A program made the translations under genes and the position numbers. The notes beneath the pieces are model-generated. The model worked only from the letters and a program-made list of their open reading frames with translations, did not search any database and had not been told where the DNA came from. A stretch of DNA of 64,000 nt, taken from the NCBI GenBank assembly GCA_964419145.1, contig CAYQOM010000001.1, positions 124,001-188,000 on the forward strand. Reading direction: 5' to 3'. Position 1 is the stretch's first letter. Every line of letters starts with the position of its first letter. Origin of the DNA: UBA2336 sp964419145. GTDB lineage: Bacteria; Bacteroidota; Bacteroidia; Cytophagales; Cyclobacteriaceae. Positions 1 through 8,004 of the stretch are shown here, one piece after another.

Positions 1-544
1 CTTCAATCTTACAAATCAAACCCCCAATCGGAAGGGTTTCCTTTTCCTTTGCTACAATTTTTAGAATGCCATTTGCCTCAGCCGGAAGTTCAAAGGTAGC
101 CTTGTCGGATTCTACCTCGGCAATTACTTCATCAAGCTTTACAAAATCACCATCTTTTTTCAGCCAGGTGGATATCGTTACTTCCGTAATAGACTCCCCT
201 ACCGCAGGCACTTTCATCTCTTTCACTTCACCGGTAGATTTTGGAGCCTCTTTCTTTGATTCAGCAGCAGGTTTACTTTCCTCCTTGCCTTTTGACGAAC
301 CCGCATTTGCAGACTCTTCAATTTCACAAATCAATTCTCCGATGGGAACGGCATCGCCTTGTTGCTTTTTAATGCGAAGCACACCGGCAGCAGGTGCTGT
401 CAGTTCAAAGGTGGCCTTATCGGATTCCAGTTCAGCAATCACTTCGTCCATCTGCACCACATCTCCATCCTTCTTAAGCCAGTTGGCAATCGTTACTTCG
501 GTAATCGACTCGCCAACAGTGGGTACTTTTACTTGTATAGCCAT
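1..544 (-). CDS. odhB: 2-oxoglutarate dehydrogenase E2 (dihydrolipoyl succinyltransferase), N-terminal part
   Basis: The gene runs off the left edge; about 181 N-terminal residues are visible. Two successive lipoyl domains are seen, each with a GESITEVTI segment and an ESDKATFEL lipoylation motif (lysines at about residues 43 and 148). They are joined by a mobile linker rich in Ser, Lys, Glu and Ala (about 78-108). The lipoyl arm carries the succinyl group from E1 to CoA in the TCA cycle. The start codon lies 34 bases after the E1 stop, so E1 and E2 form one operon, which fixes the substrate as 2-oxoglutarate. The catalytic domain is outside the window. A pyruvate or branched-chain E2 is possible from the lipoyl domains alone but unlikely given the neighbour. 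Confidence 0.92.
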   Translation of the reverse strand, partial: MAIQVKVPTVGESITEVTIANWLKKDGDVVQMDEVIAELESDKATFELTAPAAGVLRIKKQQGDAVPIGELICEIEESANAGSSKGKEESKPAAESKKEAPKSTGEVKEMKVPAVGESITEVTISTWLKKDGDFVKLDEVIAEVESDKATFELPAEANGILKIVAKEKETLPIGGLICKIE

Positions 545-578
545 GGTTTGATTTTACAGTTTATGGTTTGAGGGTTGA

Positions 579-3305
579 TTAAATTTCAAAAGCAAGCGAG
601 ATAATTTTCTCCTGTTCAGATTTATGCACTTTGGAATATCCGGTTGCCGGAGAGGCGCTTGACTTGCGTGCCACCACTTTCCATTTCTCATCCGGCATAA
701 AGCGTTGTATGTACGCCCAGTATCCCATGTTATAGGGTTCTTCCTGTGCCCAAATCAGTTCCGCATTTTTATACTTCTTCTGTATCTCGCTCACTTGTTG
801 TTTCGGGAATGGATAGAGTTGCTCTAACCTCACAACAGCTGTATTCTTGATTTTTTTCTTTTGCTGATATTCCTGTAAGTCGAAGAATACTTTTCCGGTG
901 CAGAACACCACGCGCTTAACATCTTTTGCATTGGCATTGGTATCATCCAGCACCTCGATGAACGAACCTGATGTGAACTCTTTCATGGGAGAAACAACAC
1001 TCGGATGACGCAACAACGATTTTGGTGAAAACATCACACAAGGTTTGCGGAATTCCCACTTCACCTGGCGCCTTAACATGTGGAAATAATTGGCGGCTGA
1101 GGTGAGGTTAACAACAATCATGTTCAATTCAGCAGCTTGCTGCAGAAAGCGTTCAGGCCTTGCACTTGAGTGCTCCGGTCCCTGGCCCTCATAGCCATGC
1201 GGAAGCAACAACACCAATCCGTTTTGGCGTTGCCATTTTGATTCAGCACTGGTTAAAAACTGATCGATAATTACCTGCGCACCGTTTACAAAGTCGCCAA
1301 ACTGTGCTTCCCATATAACGAGTGCATGCGGGGTGGCCATAGAATACCCATATTCAAACCCCATCACACCAAATTCAGAAAGCAGGGAGTTATACATGTG
1401 CAACTTTGCCTGCCCTTCCTCAATATGATTCAGCCCGCAGTACGATTGGTTGGTGTTTACATCCCAGAAGTAAGCGTGACGATGGGAGAACGTTCCCCGT
1501 TTTACATCCTGCCCGGACATCCGAACAATATATTTTTCTGAAAGCAATGATCCGAAGGCAAGCAATTCGGCCTCGGCCCAACCCAATGCTTTTGAATCAA
1601 AGAAAGCATCTTTGCGATCCTTCAACAGTTTTTCAATTTGCTTGATGGGCTTGAATCCATCAGGAATGGTAGTGAGTGCTCTGCCGACTTTTTCTACAAC
1701 AGCAGCAGACACACCTGTTTTAGGCGACTGATCAAAATCTTCAGCAACAGCCTTTCGCATCGTTGTCCATTCTTCTTCGCTATCCTGAAACTTATATGGC
1801 AGCGGCTTCTGTTTCACTTCATTCAATCTGTCTTGCAATTGGTTTCGGAAATTCTTGTCCATTTCCTCTGCCATGGCTGCACCATCAACTCCACTTGTCG
1901 TTAACTTTTTCACGTACACTTCACGCGGGTTCGGATGCTTGGCAATGATGTTGTAAAGTTTTGGCTGTGTGAATTTAGGCTCATCACTTTCGTTATGTCC
2001 GTGTCTGCGGTAGCACAACAAATCAATGAAAATGTCCTTGCCAAATTTCTGACGATACTCCACCGCCAGGTTAGCGGCAAATGTTACCGCTTCGGCATCA
2101 TCACCATTTACGTGCAATACTGGTGCATCAATAATCTTGGAAACATCAGTGCAATAAATTGAAGTACGCGCATCGTCATAATCGGTTGTAAAGCCAACCT
2201 GGTTGTTGATTACAAAATGAACAGTTCCTCCGGTTGTATACCCCGGTAATCCCGACATCTGTGCTACTTCATATACAATGCCCTGTCCGGCAACGGCTGC
2301 ATCGCCATGAATAAGAATGGCCATTGCCTTTTTCAGATCGCCACCAAATTCATCATCAATCTGCCCGCGGGTATACCCCACCACTAACGGATTTACTGCT
2401 TCCAGGTGTGATGGGTTGGGCGTAAGCTTTACATAAATCTTTTTTCCGGATGGCGTATCGATTCGGCTGGCATACCCGAGGTGATATTTCACATCACCAT
2501 CGCCCATGGTGGCATCCGGATTGATGTTCCCTTCAAACTCAGTAAAAATTTGCTCGTATGTTTTTCCCAGAATATTGGAAAGCACATTCAATCTGCCGCG
2601 GTGCGCCATACCGATCACTACTTCCTTTACATCAAGTTCAGCCGCTTTGTTGATAATAGCCTGCAACGCAGGAATGGTGTTCTCTCCACCTTCCAAAGAA
2701 AATCGCTTTTGTCCTAGGAACTTGGTGTGTAAAAAGTTTTCAAAAACAACGGCCTCATTCAACTTGGCAAGAATTCGTTTGCGTTCTTCCAGGCTTGGGT
2801 TATAACTGAAATATTCAGTCTCACATTTGTTAAAGAACCACTGGCGCACATCATCGTTGCGGATGTAGTTGTATTCAAACCCTATCGGGCCGAGGTATAC
2901 AGCCTTCAGCTTCTCTACAATTTTCTTAAGTGGAGCACGCGACATCCCAATCTCAGCGGCCACATCAAATTCTGTATCCAGGTCGGCATCGGAAAGTCCG
3001 AAAAACTTCAGGTCGAAATGAACGTTGTGGTTTCGTCTCTCCCGCACGGGGTTAGTCTTGGAGGCCAGGTGGCCAAAGGAACGATACGCAAAGATCAGGT
3101 TACGTACCTGGGTTTCTTTGATAGATTGGGTATCAGCTGTACCTGCTGCCCCACCATTTTCTCCAAATCGCTGTATGGAGAATTCGTACCCCTCAAAAAA
3201 CTTTTGCCAGGTTTGGTCCACGCTGGAGGGGTCATTTTTATAATTTTGATAGAGTTGGTCGAGATAACCAACATCGGCATTGGAGATGTAGGAGTATTTA
3301 TCCAT
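579..3305 (-). CDS. sucA: 2-oxoglutarate dehydrogenase E1 component
   Basis: This 908-residue thiamine-diphosphate enzyme decarboxylates 2-oxoglutarate and passes the succinyl group to the E2 lipoyl arm. The N-terminus has the usual E1 tail (YLDQLYQNYKNDPSSVDQTW) that docks on the complex. Other E1 hallmarks are GMAHRGRLNVL, GDAAVAGQGIVYE, the transketolase-like C-terminal half with HGYEGQGPEHSSARPERFLQ, and ENFLHTKFLGQKRFSLEG. The length is close to that of the E. coli enzyme (933). It is first in an operon with odhB and is transcribed divergently from rpsP across a 194-base gap. Confidence 0.97.
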   Translation of the reverse strand: MDKYSYISNADVGYLDQLYQNYKNDPSSVDQTWQKFFEGYEFSIQRFGENGGAAGTADTQSIKETQVRNLIFAYRSFGHLASKTNPVRERRNHNVHFDLKFFGLSDADLDTEFDVAAEIGMSRAPLKKIVEKLKAVYLGPIGFEYNYIRNDDVRQWFFNKCETEYFSYNPSLEERKRILAKLNEAVVFENFLHTKFLGQKRFSLEGGENTIPALQAIINKAAELDVKEVVIGMAHRGRLNVLSNILGKTYEQIFTEFEGNINPDATMGDGDVKYHLGYASRIDTPSGKKIYVKLTPNPSHLEAVNPLVVGYTRGQIDDEFGGDLKKAMAILIHGDAAVAGQGIVYEVAQMSGLPGYTTGGTVHFVINNQVGFTTDYDDARTSIYCTDVSKIIDAPVLHVNGDDAEAVTFAANLAVEYRQKFGKDIFIDLLCYRRHGHNESDEPKFTQPKLYNIIAKHPNPREVYVKKLTTSGVDGAAMAEEMDKNFRNQLQDRLNEVKQKPLPYKFQDSEEEWTTMRKAVAEDFDQSPKTGVSAAVVEKVGRALTTIPDGFKPIKQIEKLLKDRKDAFFDSKALGWAEAELLAFGSLLSEKYIVRMSGQDVKRGTFSHRHAYFWDVNTNQSYCGLNHIEEGQAKLHMYNSLLSEFGVMGFEYGYSMATPHALVIWEAQFGDFVNGAQVIIDQFLTSAESKWQRQNGLVLLLPHGYEGQGPEHSSARPERFLQQAAELNMIVVNLTSAANYFHMLRRQVKWEFRKPCVMFSPKSLLRHPSVVSPMKEFTSGSFIEVLDDTNANAKDVKRVVFCTGKVFFDLQEYQQKKKIKNTAVVRLEQLYPFPKQQVSEIQKKYKNAELIWAQEEPYNMGYWAYIQRFMPDEKWKVVARKSSASPATGYSKVHKSEQEKIISLAFEI

Positions 3306-3423
3306 GGTTTAAAAAGGGATGAGAAATCAAATGTATTGAACCCTGTTTGGATAAAAAAATTGAATAATCGCGTAAGCAAATACTTAAATCTTTAATCTCT
3401 TAAGTCTTTCTTTTTCAGTTAGA

Positions 3424-3453
3424 TTGTTGTGCAGGCAAAATCTCCTATATTTG
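3424..3453 (+). promoter_or_regulatory. Bacteroidota-type promoter for rpsP operon
   Basis: TTG at 3424-3426, 19 bases, then TATATTTG at 3446-3453 matches the TTG-N17-23-TAnnTTTG consensus for the primary sigma factor of this phylum. It leaves a leader of about 40 bases before rpsP. Confidence 0.7.
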
Positions 3454-3499
3454 CAGCCCTAATTATAAACCGGACGAGTTCCACAAAAACTGAAAGAAA

Positions 3500-4042
3500 A
3501 TGGCAGTTAAGATCAGATTGGCCCGCAGAGGCCGCAAAAAACTGGCAAGATTCGATGTAATCATAGCCGATGCCAGGGCACCACGCGATGGTCGCTTTAT
3601 TGAAAAAATCGGCACGTACAATCCGCTAACCGTTCCTGCATCCATTGATTTGGATGAAGAAAAGGCCTTTCAATGGCTGATGAATGGCGCTCAACCCAGC
3701 GATACCGTGAAGGCAATGCTTTCATACCGTGGTATTATGTTGCGCAAACACCTGCAAATTGGTGTTATCAAAGGTGCCATATCGCAGGAAGAGGCTGACC
3801 GCAAGCTAAACGAATGGAAACAGGCCAAAGAAGCTAAAATTCAAGGTCGTGTGGATAAGTTGGCTGGTGATAAGGAAGCCAAAGCTAAAGCCCGCAAGGA
3901 AGCTGAATCTAAAATCAAAGAGGCGCGCGCTGAGGCTATCCGCAAGAAGGCAGAAGCCGCTGCTGCAACACCTGCAGAGGCAAGTGCAGAAGCCCCTGCT
4001 GCTGAAGGTGAGGGTTCAGCTGAGCCTACGGCAGAAGCATAA
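3500..4042 (+). CDS. rpsP: 30S ribosomal protein S16 with long C-terminal tail
   Basis: The first ~85 residues are a standard S16 (MAVKIRLARRGRKKLARFDV, then APRDGRFIEKIGTYNPL), a small-subunit assembly protein that contacts 16S rRNA. The protein is 180 residues against about 82 in E. coli. The extra part is a low-complexity helix-forming tail of Lys, Ala and Glu (about 100-180) ending EGSAEPTAEA. Extended S16 proteins are usual in Bacteroidota, so this is a lineage trait and not a fusion. It is first gene of the conserved rpsP-rimM-trmD-rplS block. Confidence 0.97.
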   Translation: MAVKIRLARRGRKKLARFDVIIADARAPRDGRFIEKIGTYNPLTVPASIDLDEEKAFQWLMNGAQPSDTVKAMLSYRGIMLRKHLQIGVIKGAISQEEADRKLNEWKQAKEAKIQGRVDKLAGDKEAKAKARKEAESKIKEARAEAIRKKAEAAAATPAEASAEAPAAEGEGSAEPTAEA

Positions 4043-4065
4043 AATTCTGAATTCAGATTTCATTC

Positions 4066-4105
4066 AAATGCCAGTGCTGAAATTCGGTACTGGCATTTTT
4101 GTTTT
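4066..4105 (+). terminator. Rho-independent terminator or attenuator after rpsP
   Basis: A 10-base stem (AAATGCCAGT with ACTGGCATTT) and a 13-base loop are followed by a T-rich run. It lies between rpsP and rimM and would reduce transcription into the rimM-trmD part, giving more ribosomal protein than modification enzyme. Confidence 0.7.
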
Positions 4106-4147
4106 CGATATCGACCCCTAACCGCAGAAGGTTGTATTTTTAGTAAA

Positions 4148-4663
4148 ATGAAAAAAGAAAACTGTTTCAAGGCAGGTTTTATTATGCGGCCTCACGGACT
4201 GAAAGGCGAGGTAACCGTATCACTCGATCCGGATTCTCCTTCAGATTGGGAAACCTTAAAGACCGTTTTCATTGATCAGCGAAATACATTGGTTCCCTAT
4301 TTCATTGAATACGCCTCCGTAAAAAGCGACAAGGCTTTTGTAAAGTTCGAAGATGTTTCTACTCCGGAGGCAGCAGCCGGTTTAAAAAATCTTTCCATCT
4401 ATCTTGAAAAAGCTTCAAGGCCCAAACTCCAGACTGGTGATTTTTACGATGATGAAATTATTGGCTTTCAGGTGCAAGATGATACAGCAGGATTGCTGGG
4501 CGTGGTAAAAGAAATTGAACGGGCGGGCATGAACCGGTTTATTCTTGTTGACTATGCAGAAAAAGAAGTGATGATACCCGCTCAGCCACCATTACTGAAA
4601 TCCATCAACCGATCGAAAAAAGTAATATCAGTAAATCTACCTGATGGATTTTTAGATATTTGA
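4148..4663 (+). CDS. rimM: Ribosome maturation factor RimM
   Basis: This 171-residue factor binds S19 in the 30S head and helps mature the 16S 3' domain. The N-terminal barrel has the family signature FIMRPHGLKGEVTVSLD (about 11-28). The C-terminal PRC barrel has DDEIIGFQVQD, GVVKEIERAGMNRFILVDY and the closing KSINRSKKVISVNLPDGFLDI region. It sits between rpsP and trmD as in most bacteria, and its stop codon lies two bases before the trmD ATG, suggesting coupled translation. Confidence 0.95.
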   Translation: MKKENCFKAGFIMRPHGLKGEVTVSLDPDSPSDWETLKTVFIDQRNTLVPYFIEYASVKSDKAFVKFEDVSTPEAAAGLKNLSIYLEKASRPKLQTGDFYDDEIIGFQVQDDTAGLLGVVKEIERAGMNRFILVDYAEKEVMIPAQPPLLKSINRSKKVISVNLPDGFLDI

Positions 4664-4665
4664 CC

Positions 4666-5340
4666 ATGCACATCTCCATCATTACCGTTCTGCCCCGCTT
4701 GATTGAAAGTCCGTTTAATGACTCCATTCTTAAGCGTGCACAAACCAAAGGACTGGTGCAGGTTGAGATTATTGATTTACGGCAATATGCTTCCGGAAAA
4801 CACAAGTCGGTTGACGACTATGCCTTTGGTGGTGGTGCCGGCATGGTGATGATGATTGAACCCATCGACCGATGCATTTCCGAGTTGAAATCGAAACGAC
4901 ATTATGATGAAGTTATTTACATGAGTCCGGATGGTGAGTTATTTACCCAATCCATAGCTAACGAACTCAGCATAAAACAAAACCTCATCTTGCTGTGCGG
5001 CCACTACAAAGGTGTGGATGAACGCGTACGCGAACACTTAATTACCCGCGAAATCAGCATTGGCGATTATGTATTATCCGGTGGTGAACTGGCAGCCGCT
5101 GTCGTGTCGGATGCGGTCATCCGGTTGATTCCCGGTGTTCTTTCCGATGAAACCTCTGCCCTCACGGACTCCTTTCAGGATGGGCTGGTGGCGCCACCCG
5201 TTTACACACGTCCAGCGGAATACAAAGGCTGGGAAGTACCGGATGTTTTGCTTTCAGGCGACCATGCCAAAATCGAGGAATGGAAACACGAAAAAGCCCT
5301 GGAAAGAACCCAAAAAAGGCGCCCGAATCTGTTAAAATAG
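4666..5340 (+). CDS. trmD: tRNA (guanine37-N1)-methyltransferase TrmD
   Basis: TrmD methylates G37 next to the anticodon and prevents +1 frameshifting. The 224-residue protein carries the SPOUT trefoil-knot residues: DYAFGGGAGMVMM near 50, LLCGHYKGVDERV near 110, and EISIGDYVLSGGELAA. A TTG six bases upstream is also in frame, but it overlaps the rimM stop. The ATG at 4666 gives the normal family start MHISIITVLP and was chosen. The length is slightly below E. coli (255). Confidence 0.96.
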   Translation: MHISIITVLPRLIESPFNDSILKRAQTKGLVQVEIIDLRQYASGKHKSVDDYAFGGGAGMVMMIEPIDRCISELKSKRHYDEVIYMSPDGELFTQSIANELSIKQNLILLCGHYKGVDERVREHLITREISIGDYVLSGGELAAAVVSDAVIRLIPGVLSDETSALTDSFQDGLVAPPVYTRPAEYKGWEVPDVLLSGDHAKIEEWKHEKALERTQKRRPNLLK

Positions 5341-5356
5341 CCAAAACGGGCGTTTT
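5320..5356 (+). terminator. Possible weak terminator at the trmD end
   Basis: CGCCCG (5320-5325) pairs with CGGGCG (5347-5352), followed by TTTT. The loop is long (21 bases) and the left arm lies inside the trmD coding end, so the call is tentative. Confidence 0.35.
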
Positions 5357-5406
5357 AAGCTGGAAAAAACATTGTTTACCCGCTTCGAAAATCTCAATTC
5401 TTTCCC

Positions 5407-5414
5407 TACATTTG
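5407..5414 (+). promoter_or_regulatory. -7 box (TACATTTG) for rplS
   Basis: An exact TAnnTTTG box lies 26 bases before the rplS ATG. No good TTG at the standard distance was found, so this is a partial promoter call. It implies that rplS can be transcribed independently of rpsP-rimM-trmD. Confidence 0.55.
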
Positions 5415-5440
5415 CAGTCCGTTTTTGAAAACACGCTATT

Positions 5441-5794
5441 ATGGCCGATTTAATTAAAGTTGTTGAGCAGGAATATGCTGCCGCACGTGAGAAAATGCCT
5501 GCTTTTAAAGCTGGTGATACCGTAAACGTTCACGTAAAAATCAAAGAAGGAAACAAGGAACGCGTTCAGCAGTTCCAGGGAGTGGTTATCCAGCGCAGGG
5601 GCTATGGCACCAATGGTGAGACCTTTACCGTGCGTAAAATCTCCAATGGTATTGGTGTGGAGCGTATTTTCCCGGTTACTTCACCCAGCGTTGATAAGGT
5701 TGAAGTAATTAAGCAGGGTAAGGTTCGCAGAGCGAAACTTTACTACATGAAGGGCCGTCAGGGTAAATCAGCCAGAATCAAGGAAAAGATCTGA
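5441..5794 (+). CDS. rplS: 50S ribosomal protein L19
   Basis: L19 sits at the 30S-50S interface of the large subunit. The 117-residue protein shows the family core: PAFKAGDTVNVHVKIKEGNK, QQFQGVVIQRRGYG, TFTVRKISNGIGVERIFPV and the basic C-terminus VRRAKLYYMKGRQGKSARI. It closes the rpsP-rimM-trmD-rplS cluster and is followed by a strong terminator. Confidence 0.97.
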   Translation: MADLIKVVEQEYAAAREKMPAFKAGDTVNVHVKIKEGNKERVQQFQGVVIQRRGYGTNGETFTVRKISNGIGVERIFPVTSPSVDKVEVIKQGKVRRAKLYYMKGRQGKSARIKEKI

Positions 5795-5820
5795 TTTTCA
5801 GATAATTATAAACTTAAAAA

Positions 5821-5844
5821 GCCACCTTCCAAGTGGCTTTTTTT
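5821..5844 (+). terminator. Terminator after rplS
   Basis: GCCAC (5821-5825) pairs with GTGGC (5833-5837), immediately followed by a run of seven T. Further A-T pairing is possible with the A run just upstream. Confidence 0.85.
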
Positions 5845-5903
5845 GTATGCAAACGTTACCGTTAAAACCCCTTAATTGGGCGATGTTACTTTTAAATAAT
5901 TGA

Positions 5904-5911
5904 TAACTTTG
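5904..5911 (+). promoter_or_regulatory. -7 box (TAACTTTG) for fbaB
   Basis: An exact TAnnTTTG match lies 23 bases before the aldolase start codon. No clear -33 TTG was seen at the ideal distance. Confidence 0.5.
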
Positions 5912-5934
5912 CTTCCCTACTTTTTAACACAACT

Positions 5935-7008
5935 ATGGCGAAACAGAGCATTTCTAAAATCCTTGGCAAAGACGCCAAATTCCTTCTTGATCATAAAAGC
6001 AAAACCATCGCAGCCAATCAAATTCATGCCCCCGGACCTGACTTTGTAGACCGTGTTTTTGCACAATCGAACCGCACTCCGCAAACACTACGCAGTCTGC
6101 AAACCATGTTTGATCGCGGGCGTTTGGGTGGAACTGGTTTTCTTTCCATTCTTCCGATTGACCAAGGAATTGAACACAGTGCCGGTGCATCTTTTGCCAA
6201 GAACCCAGCCTACTTCGATCCGGAAAACATAGTGAAGCTTGCTATTGAAGGAGGTTGTAATGCAGTAGCGACAACCTATGGTGTATTGGCCATGATGTCG
6301 CGCAAGTATGCGCACAAGATACCCTTCATTGTAAAGATCAATCATAACGAATTACTTACATACCCCAACAAGCATGACCAGATCATGTTTGGTTCGGTTG
6401 AAGAAGCCTGGAACCTGGGCGCAGTAGCCGTAGGTGCTACCATCTATTTCGGTTCGGATAACTCTACGCGTCAGATACAGGAAGTGGCTGCCGCTTTTGA
6501 GCGTGCGCATGAATTAGGAATGGGTACTATCCTTTGGTGCTACATCCGGAATAACGCCTTCAAGCAAGGCGGAAAAGACTATCATGTTTCGGCTGACCTT
6601 ACCGGCCAGGCGAATCACCTGGGTGTAACCATTCAGGCAGATATCATCAAGCAAAAGCTTGCTGAAAACAATGGAGGCTACAAAGCACTCAACACGGGTG
6701 GCAGCAGCTATGGAAAACTGGATGAACGCATTTATACACACCTGACATCTGAGCACCCGATCGACTTGTGCCGCTACCAGGTAGCCAATTGTTATATGGG
6801 GCGTGCCGGTTTGATCAACTCTGGTGGTGAATCAAAAGGTGCCAGCGATTTGGCTGATGCCGTACGTACTGCAGTAATTAACAAACGTGCCGGTGGCATG
6901 GGCTTAATATCCGGAAGAAAAGCATTTCAACGTCCTTTAAAAGAAGGTGTAGAAATTTTGAATGCCATACAGGATGTTTACCTGGATAAGAATATAGACC
7001 TCGCGTAA
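5935..7008 (+). CDS. fbaB: Class I fructose-bisphosphate aldolase (DhnA/FbaB type)
   Basis: This cytoplasmic enzyme cleaves fructose 1,6-bisphosphate to glyceraldehyde 3-phosphate and DHAP through a Schiff-base lysine. The 357-residue protein is a DhnA-type TIM barrel: FLSILPIDQGIEHSAGASF near 65, EGGCNAVATTYGVL, FIVKINHNELLTYPN, and near the C-terminus MGRAGLINSGGESKGASD with RAGGMGLISGRKAFQRP, the phosphate-binding strands. It is longer than archaeal relatives but similar to E. coli FbaB (350). I could not assign the Schiff-base lysine with certainty. The next gene, accD, starts 28 bases downstream, so the two may be co-transcribed. Confidence 0.93.
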   Translation: MAKQSISKILGKDAKFLLDHKSKTIAANQIHAPGPDFVDRVFAQSNRTPQTLRSLQTMFDRGRLGGTGFLSILPIDQGIEHSAGASFAKNPAYFDPENIVKLAIEGGCNAVATTYGVLAMMSRKYAHKIPFIVKINHNELLTYPNKHDQIMFGSVEEAWNLGAVAVGATIYFGSDNSTRQIQEVAAAFERAHELGMGTILWCYIRNNAFKQGGKDYHVSADLTGQANHLGVTIQADIIKQKLAENNGGYKALNTGGSSYGKLDERIYTHLTSEHPIDLCRYQVANCYMGRAGLINSGGESKGASDLADAVRTAVINKRAGGMGLISGRKAFQRPLKEGVEILNAIQDVYLDKNIDLA

Positions 7009-7036
7009 TTTAAACAACACAGCTTTGGAAGAAACT

Positions 7037-7879
7037 ATGTCGTGGTTTAACAGAACCGATAAAGGAATTCTCACCCCAACGGAATCGAAACGCGAAGTTC
7101 CTGACGGACTTTGGTTCAAATCTCCGGGCGGAAAAATTATTCACACACGTGAACTGAAGAACAATGCCTTTGTGGTACCTGAAGAGGACTACCACGTGCG
7201 CGTAGGCTCGAAAGAGTACTTCGAAATTCTTTTTGATGACGGTGCCTTCACCGAACTGGATCCAAACATGGAGTCGGCCGACCCGCTGAAGTTTAAGGAC
7301 ACGAAAGCTTATCCGAAGCGGATTAAAGAAACGCAGGAAAAAACCGAACTCAAAGATGCCGTGCGCACAGCCCACGGCAAAATGAGCGGTTTGGATATTG
7401 TGGTAGCTTGTATGGATTTCAGCTTTATTGGAGGATCCATGGGTTCAGTAGTAGGGGAAAAAATTGCCCGCGCTATGGATCATTCCCTGAAACACAAGAA
7501 ACCCTTTTTGATGATTTCGCGCTCAGGTGGTGCACGCATGATGGAAGCTGGCTTATCATTGATGCAGATGGCTAAAACATCCGCCAAAATTGCGCTGCTT
7601 GACCAAGCGGGTATTCCGTATATCTCATTAATGACCGATCCTACCACTGGCGGTGTAACCGCATCGTACGCCATGTTAGGCGATTTTAACATTGCAGAAC
7701 CCGGAGCACTCATCGGCTTTGCAGGCCCTCGTGTTATCCGCGAAACCATCGGCAAAGACCTGCCTAAAGGCTTTCAAAGTGCCGAGTTTGTGTTGGACCA
7801 CGGCTTCCTGGATTTTATTGTTGACCGGAGGAATTTGAAGAGTAAGTTGACTACGCTGCTGAAGATGTTGGAAGGATAA
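7037..7879 (+). CDS. accD: Acetyl-CoA carboxylase carboxyltransferase subunit beta
   Basis: AccD pairs with AccA and moves the carboxyl group from biotin to acetyl-CoA, making malonyl-CoA for fatty acids. The crotonase-like core is well preserved: FIGGSMGSVVGEKIARA, SRSGGARMMEAGLSLMQMAK, SLMTDPTTGGVTASYAMLGD and ALIGFAGPRVIRET. The N-terminal region that holds a four-cysteine zinc ribbon in E. coli is present (residues ~22-55, GLWFKSPGGKIIHTREL) but contains no cysteine. A TTG 12 bases upstream is in frame; the ATG at 7037 gives the normal start MSWFNRTDKGI. The length is 280 residues. The biotin carrier at 54306 is not adjacent. Confidence 0.95.
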   Translation: MSWFNRTDKGILTPTESKREVPDGLWFKSPGGKIIHTRELKNNAFVVPEEDYHVRVGSKEYFEILFDDGAFTELDPNMESADPLKFKDTKAYPKRIKETQEKTELKDAVRTAHGKMSGLDIVVACMDFSFIGGSMGSVVGEKIARAMDHSLKHKKPFLMISRSGGARMMEAGLSLMQMAKTSAKIALLDQAGIPYISLMTDPTTGGVTASYAMLGDFNIAEPGALIGFAGPRVIRETIGKDLPKGFQSAEFVLDHGFLDFIVDRRNLKSKLTTLLKMLEG

Positions 7880-7940
7880 GGTCTTATTCTCTAAAATTTT
7901 TTGATTGTTTGATGGATAAGCCTGCAAAGTCAAACACATT

Positions 7941-7975
7941 GAAAAAAGAAATGACTGCCCTGAAGCAGTCATTTC
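7941..7975 (-). terminator. Terminator for the first SusD gene
   Basis: An 11-base perfect stem (7948-7958 with 7965-7975) has a 6-base loop. The minus strand reads it followed by TTTTTT, so it ends transcription of the susD-like gene at 8005. It may also stop accD transcripts from the other side. Confidence 0.85.
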
Positions 7976-8004
7976 TAAAATAATGTTGATAGTCTAATCT
8001 CTGA

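Noticed and set aside
66..551. Plus-strand ORF with Ser/Thr-rich repeats at the left edge
   Set aside because: It is the complement of the two odhB lipoyl domains; the repeat reflects their duplication.
3018..3395. Plus-strand ORF opposite sucA
   Set aside because: It is antisense to a confident E1 gene, has no recognisable motif, and ends in the divergent promoter region.
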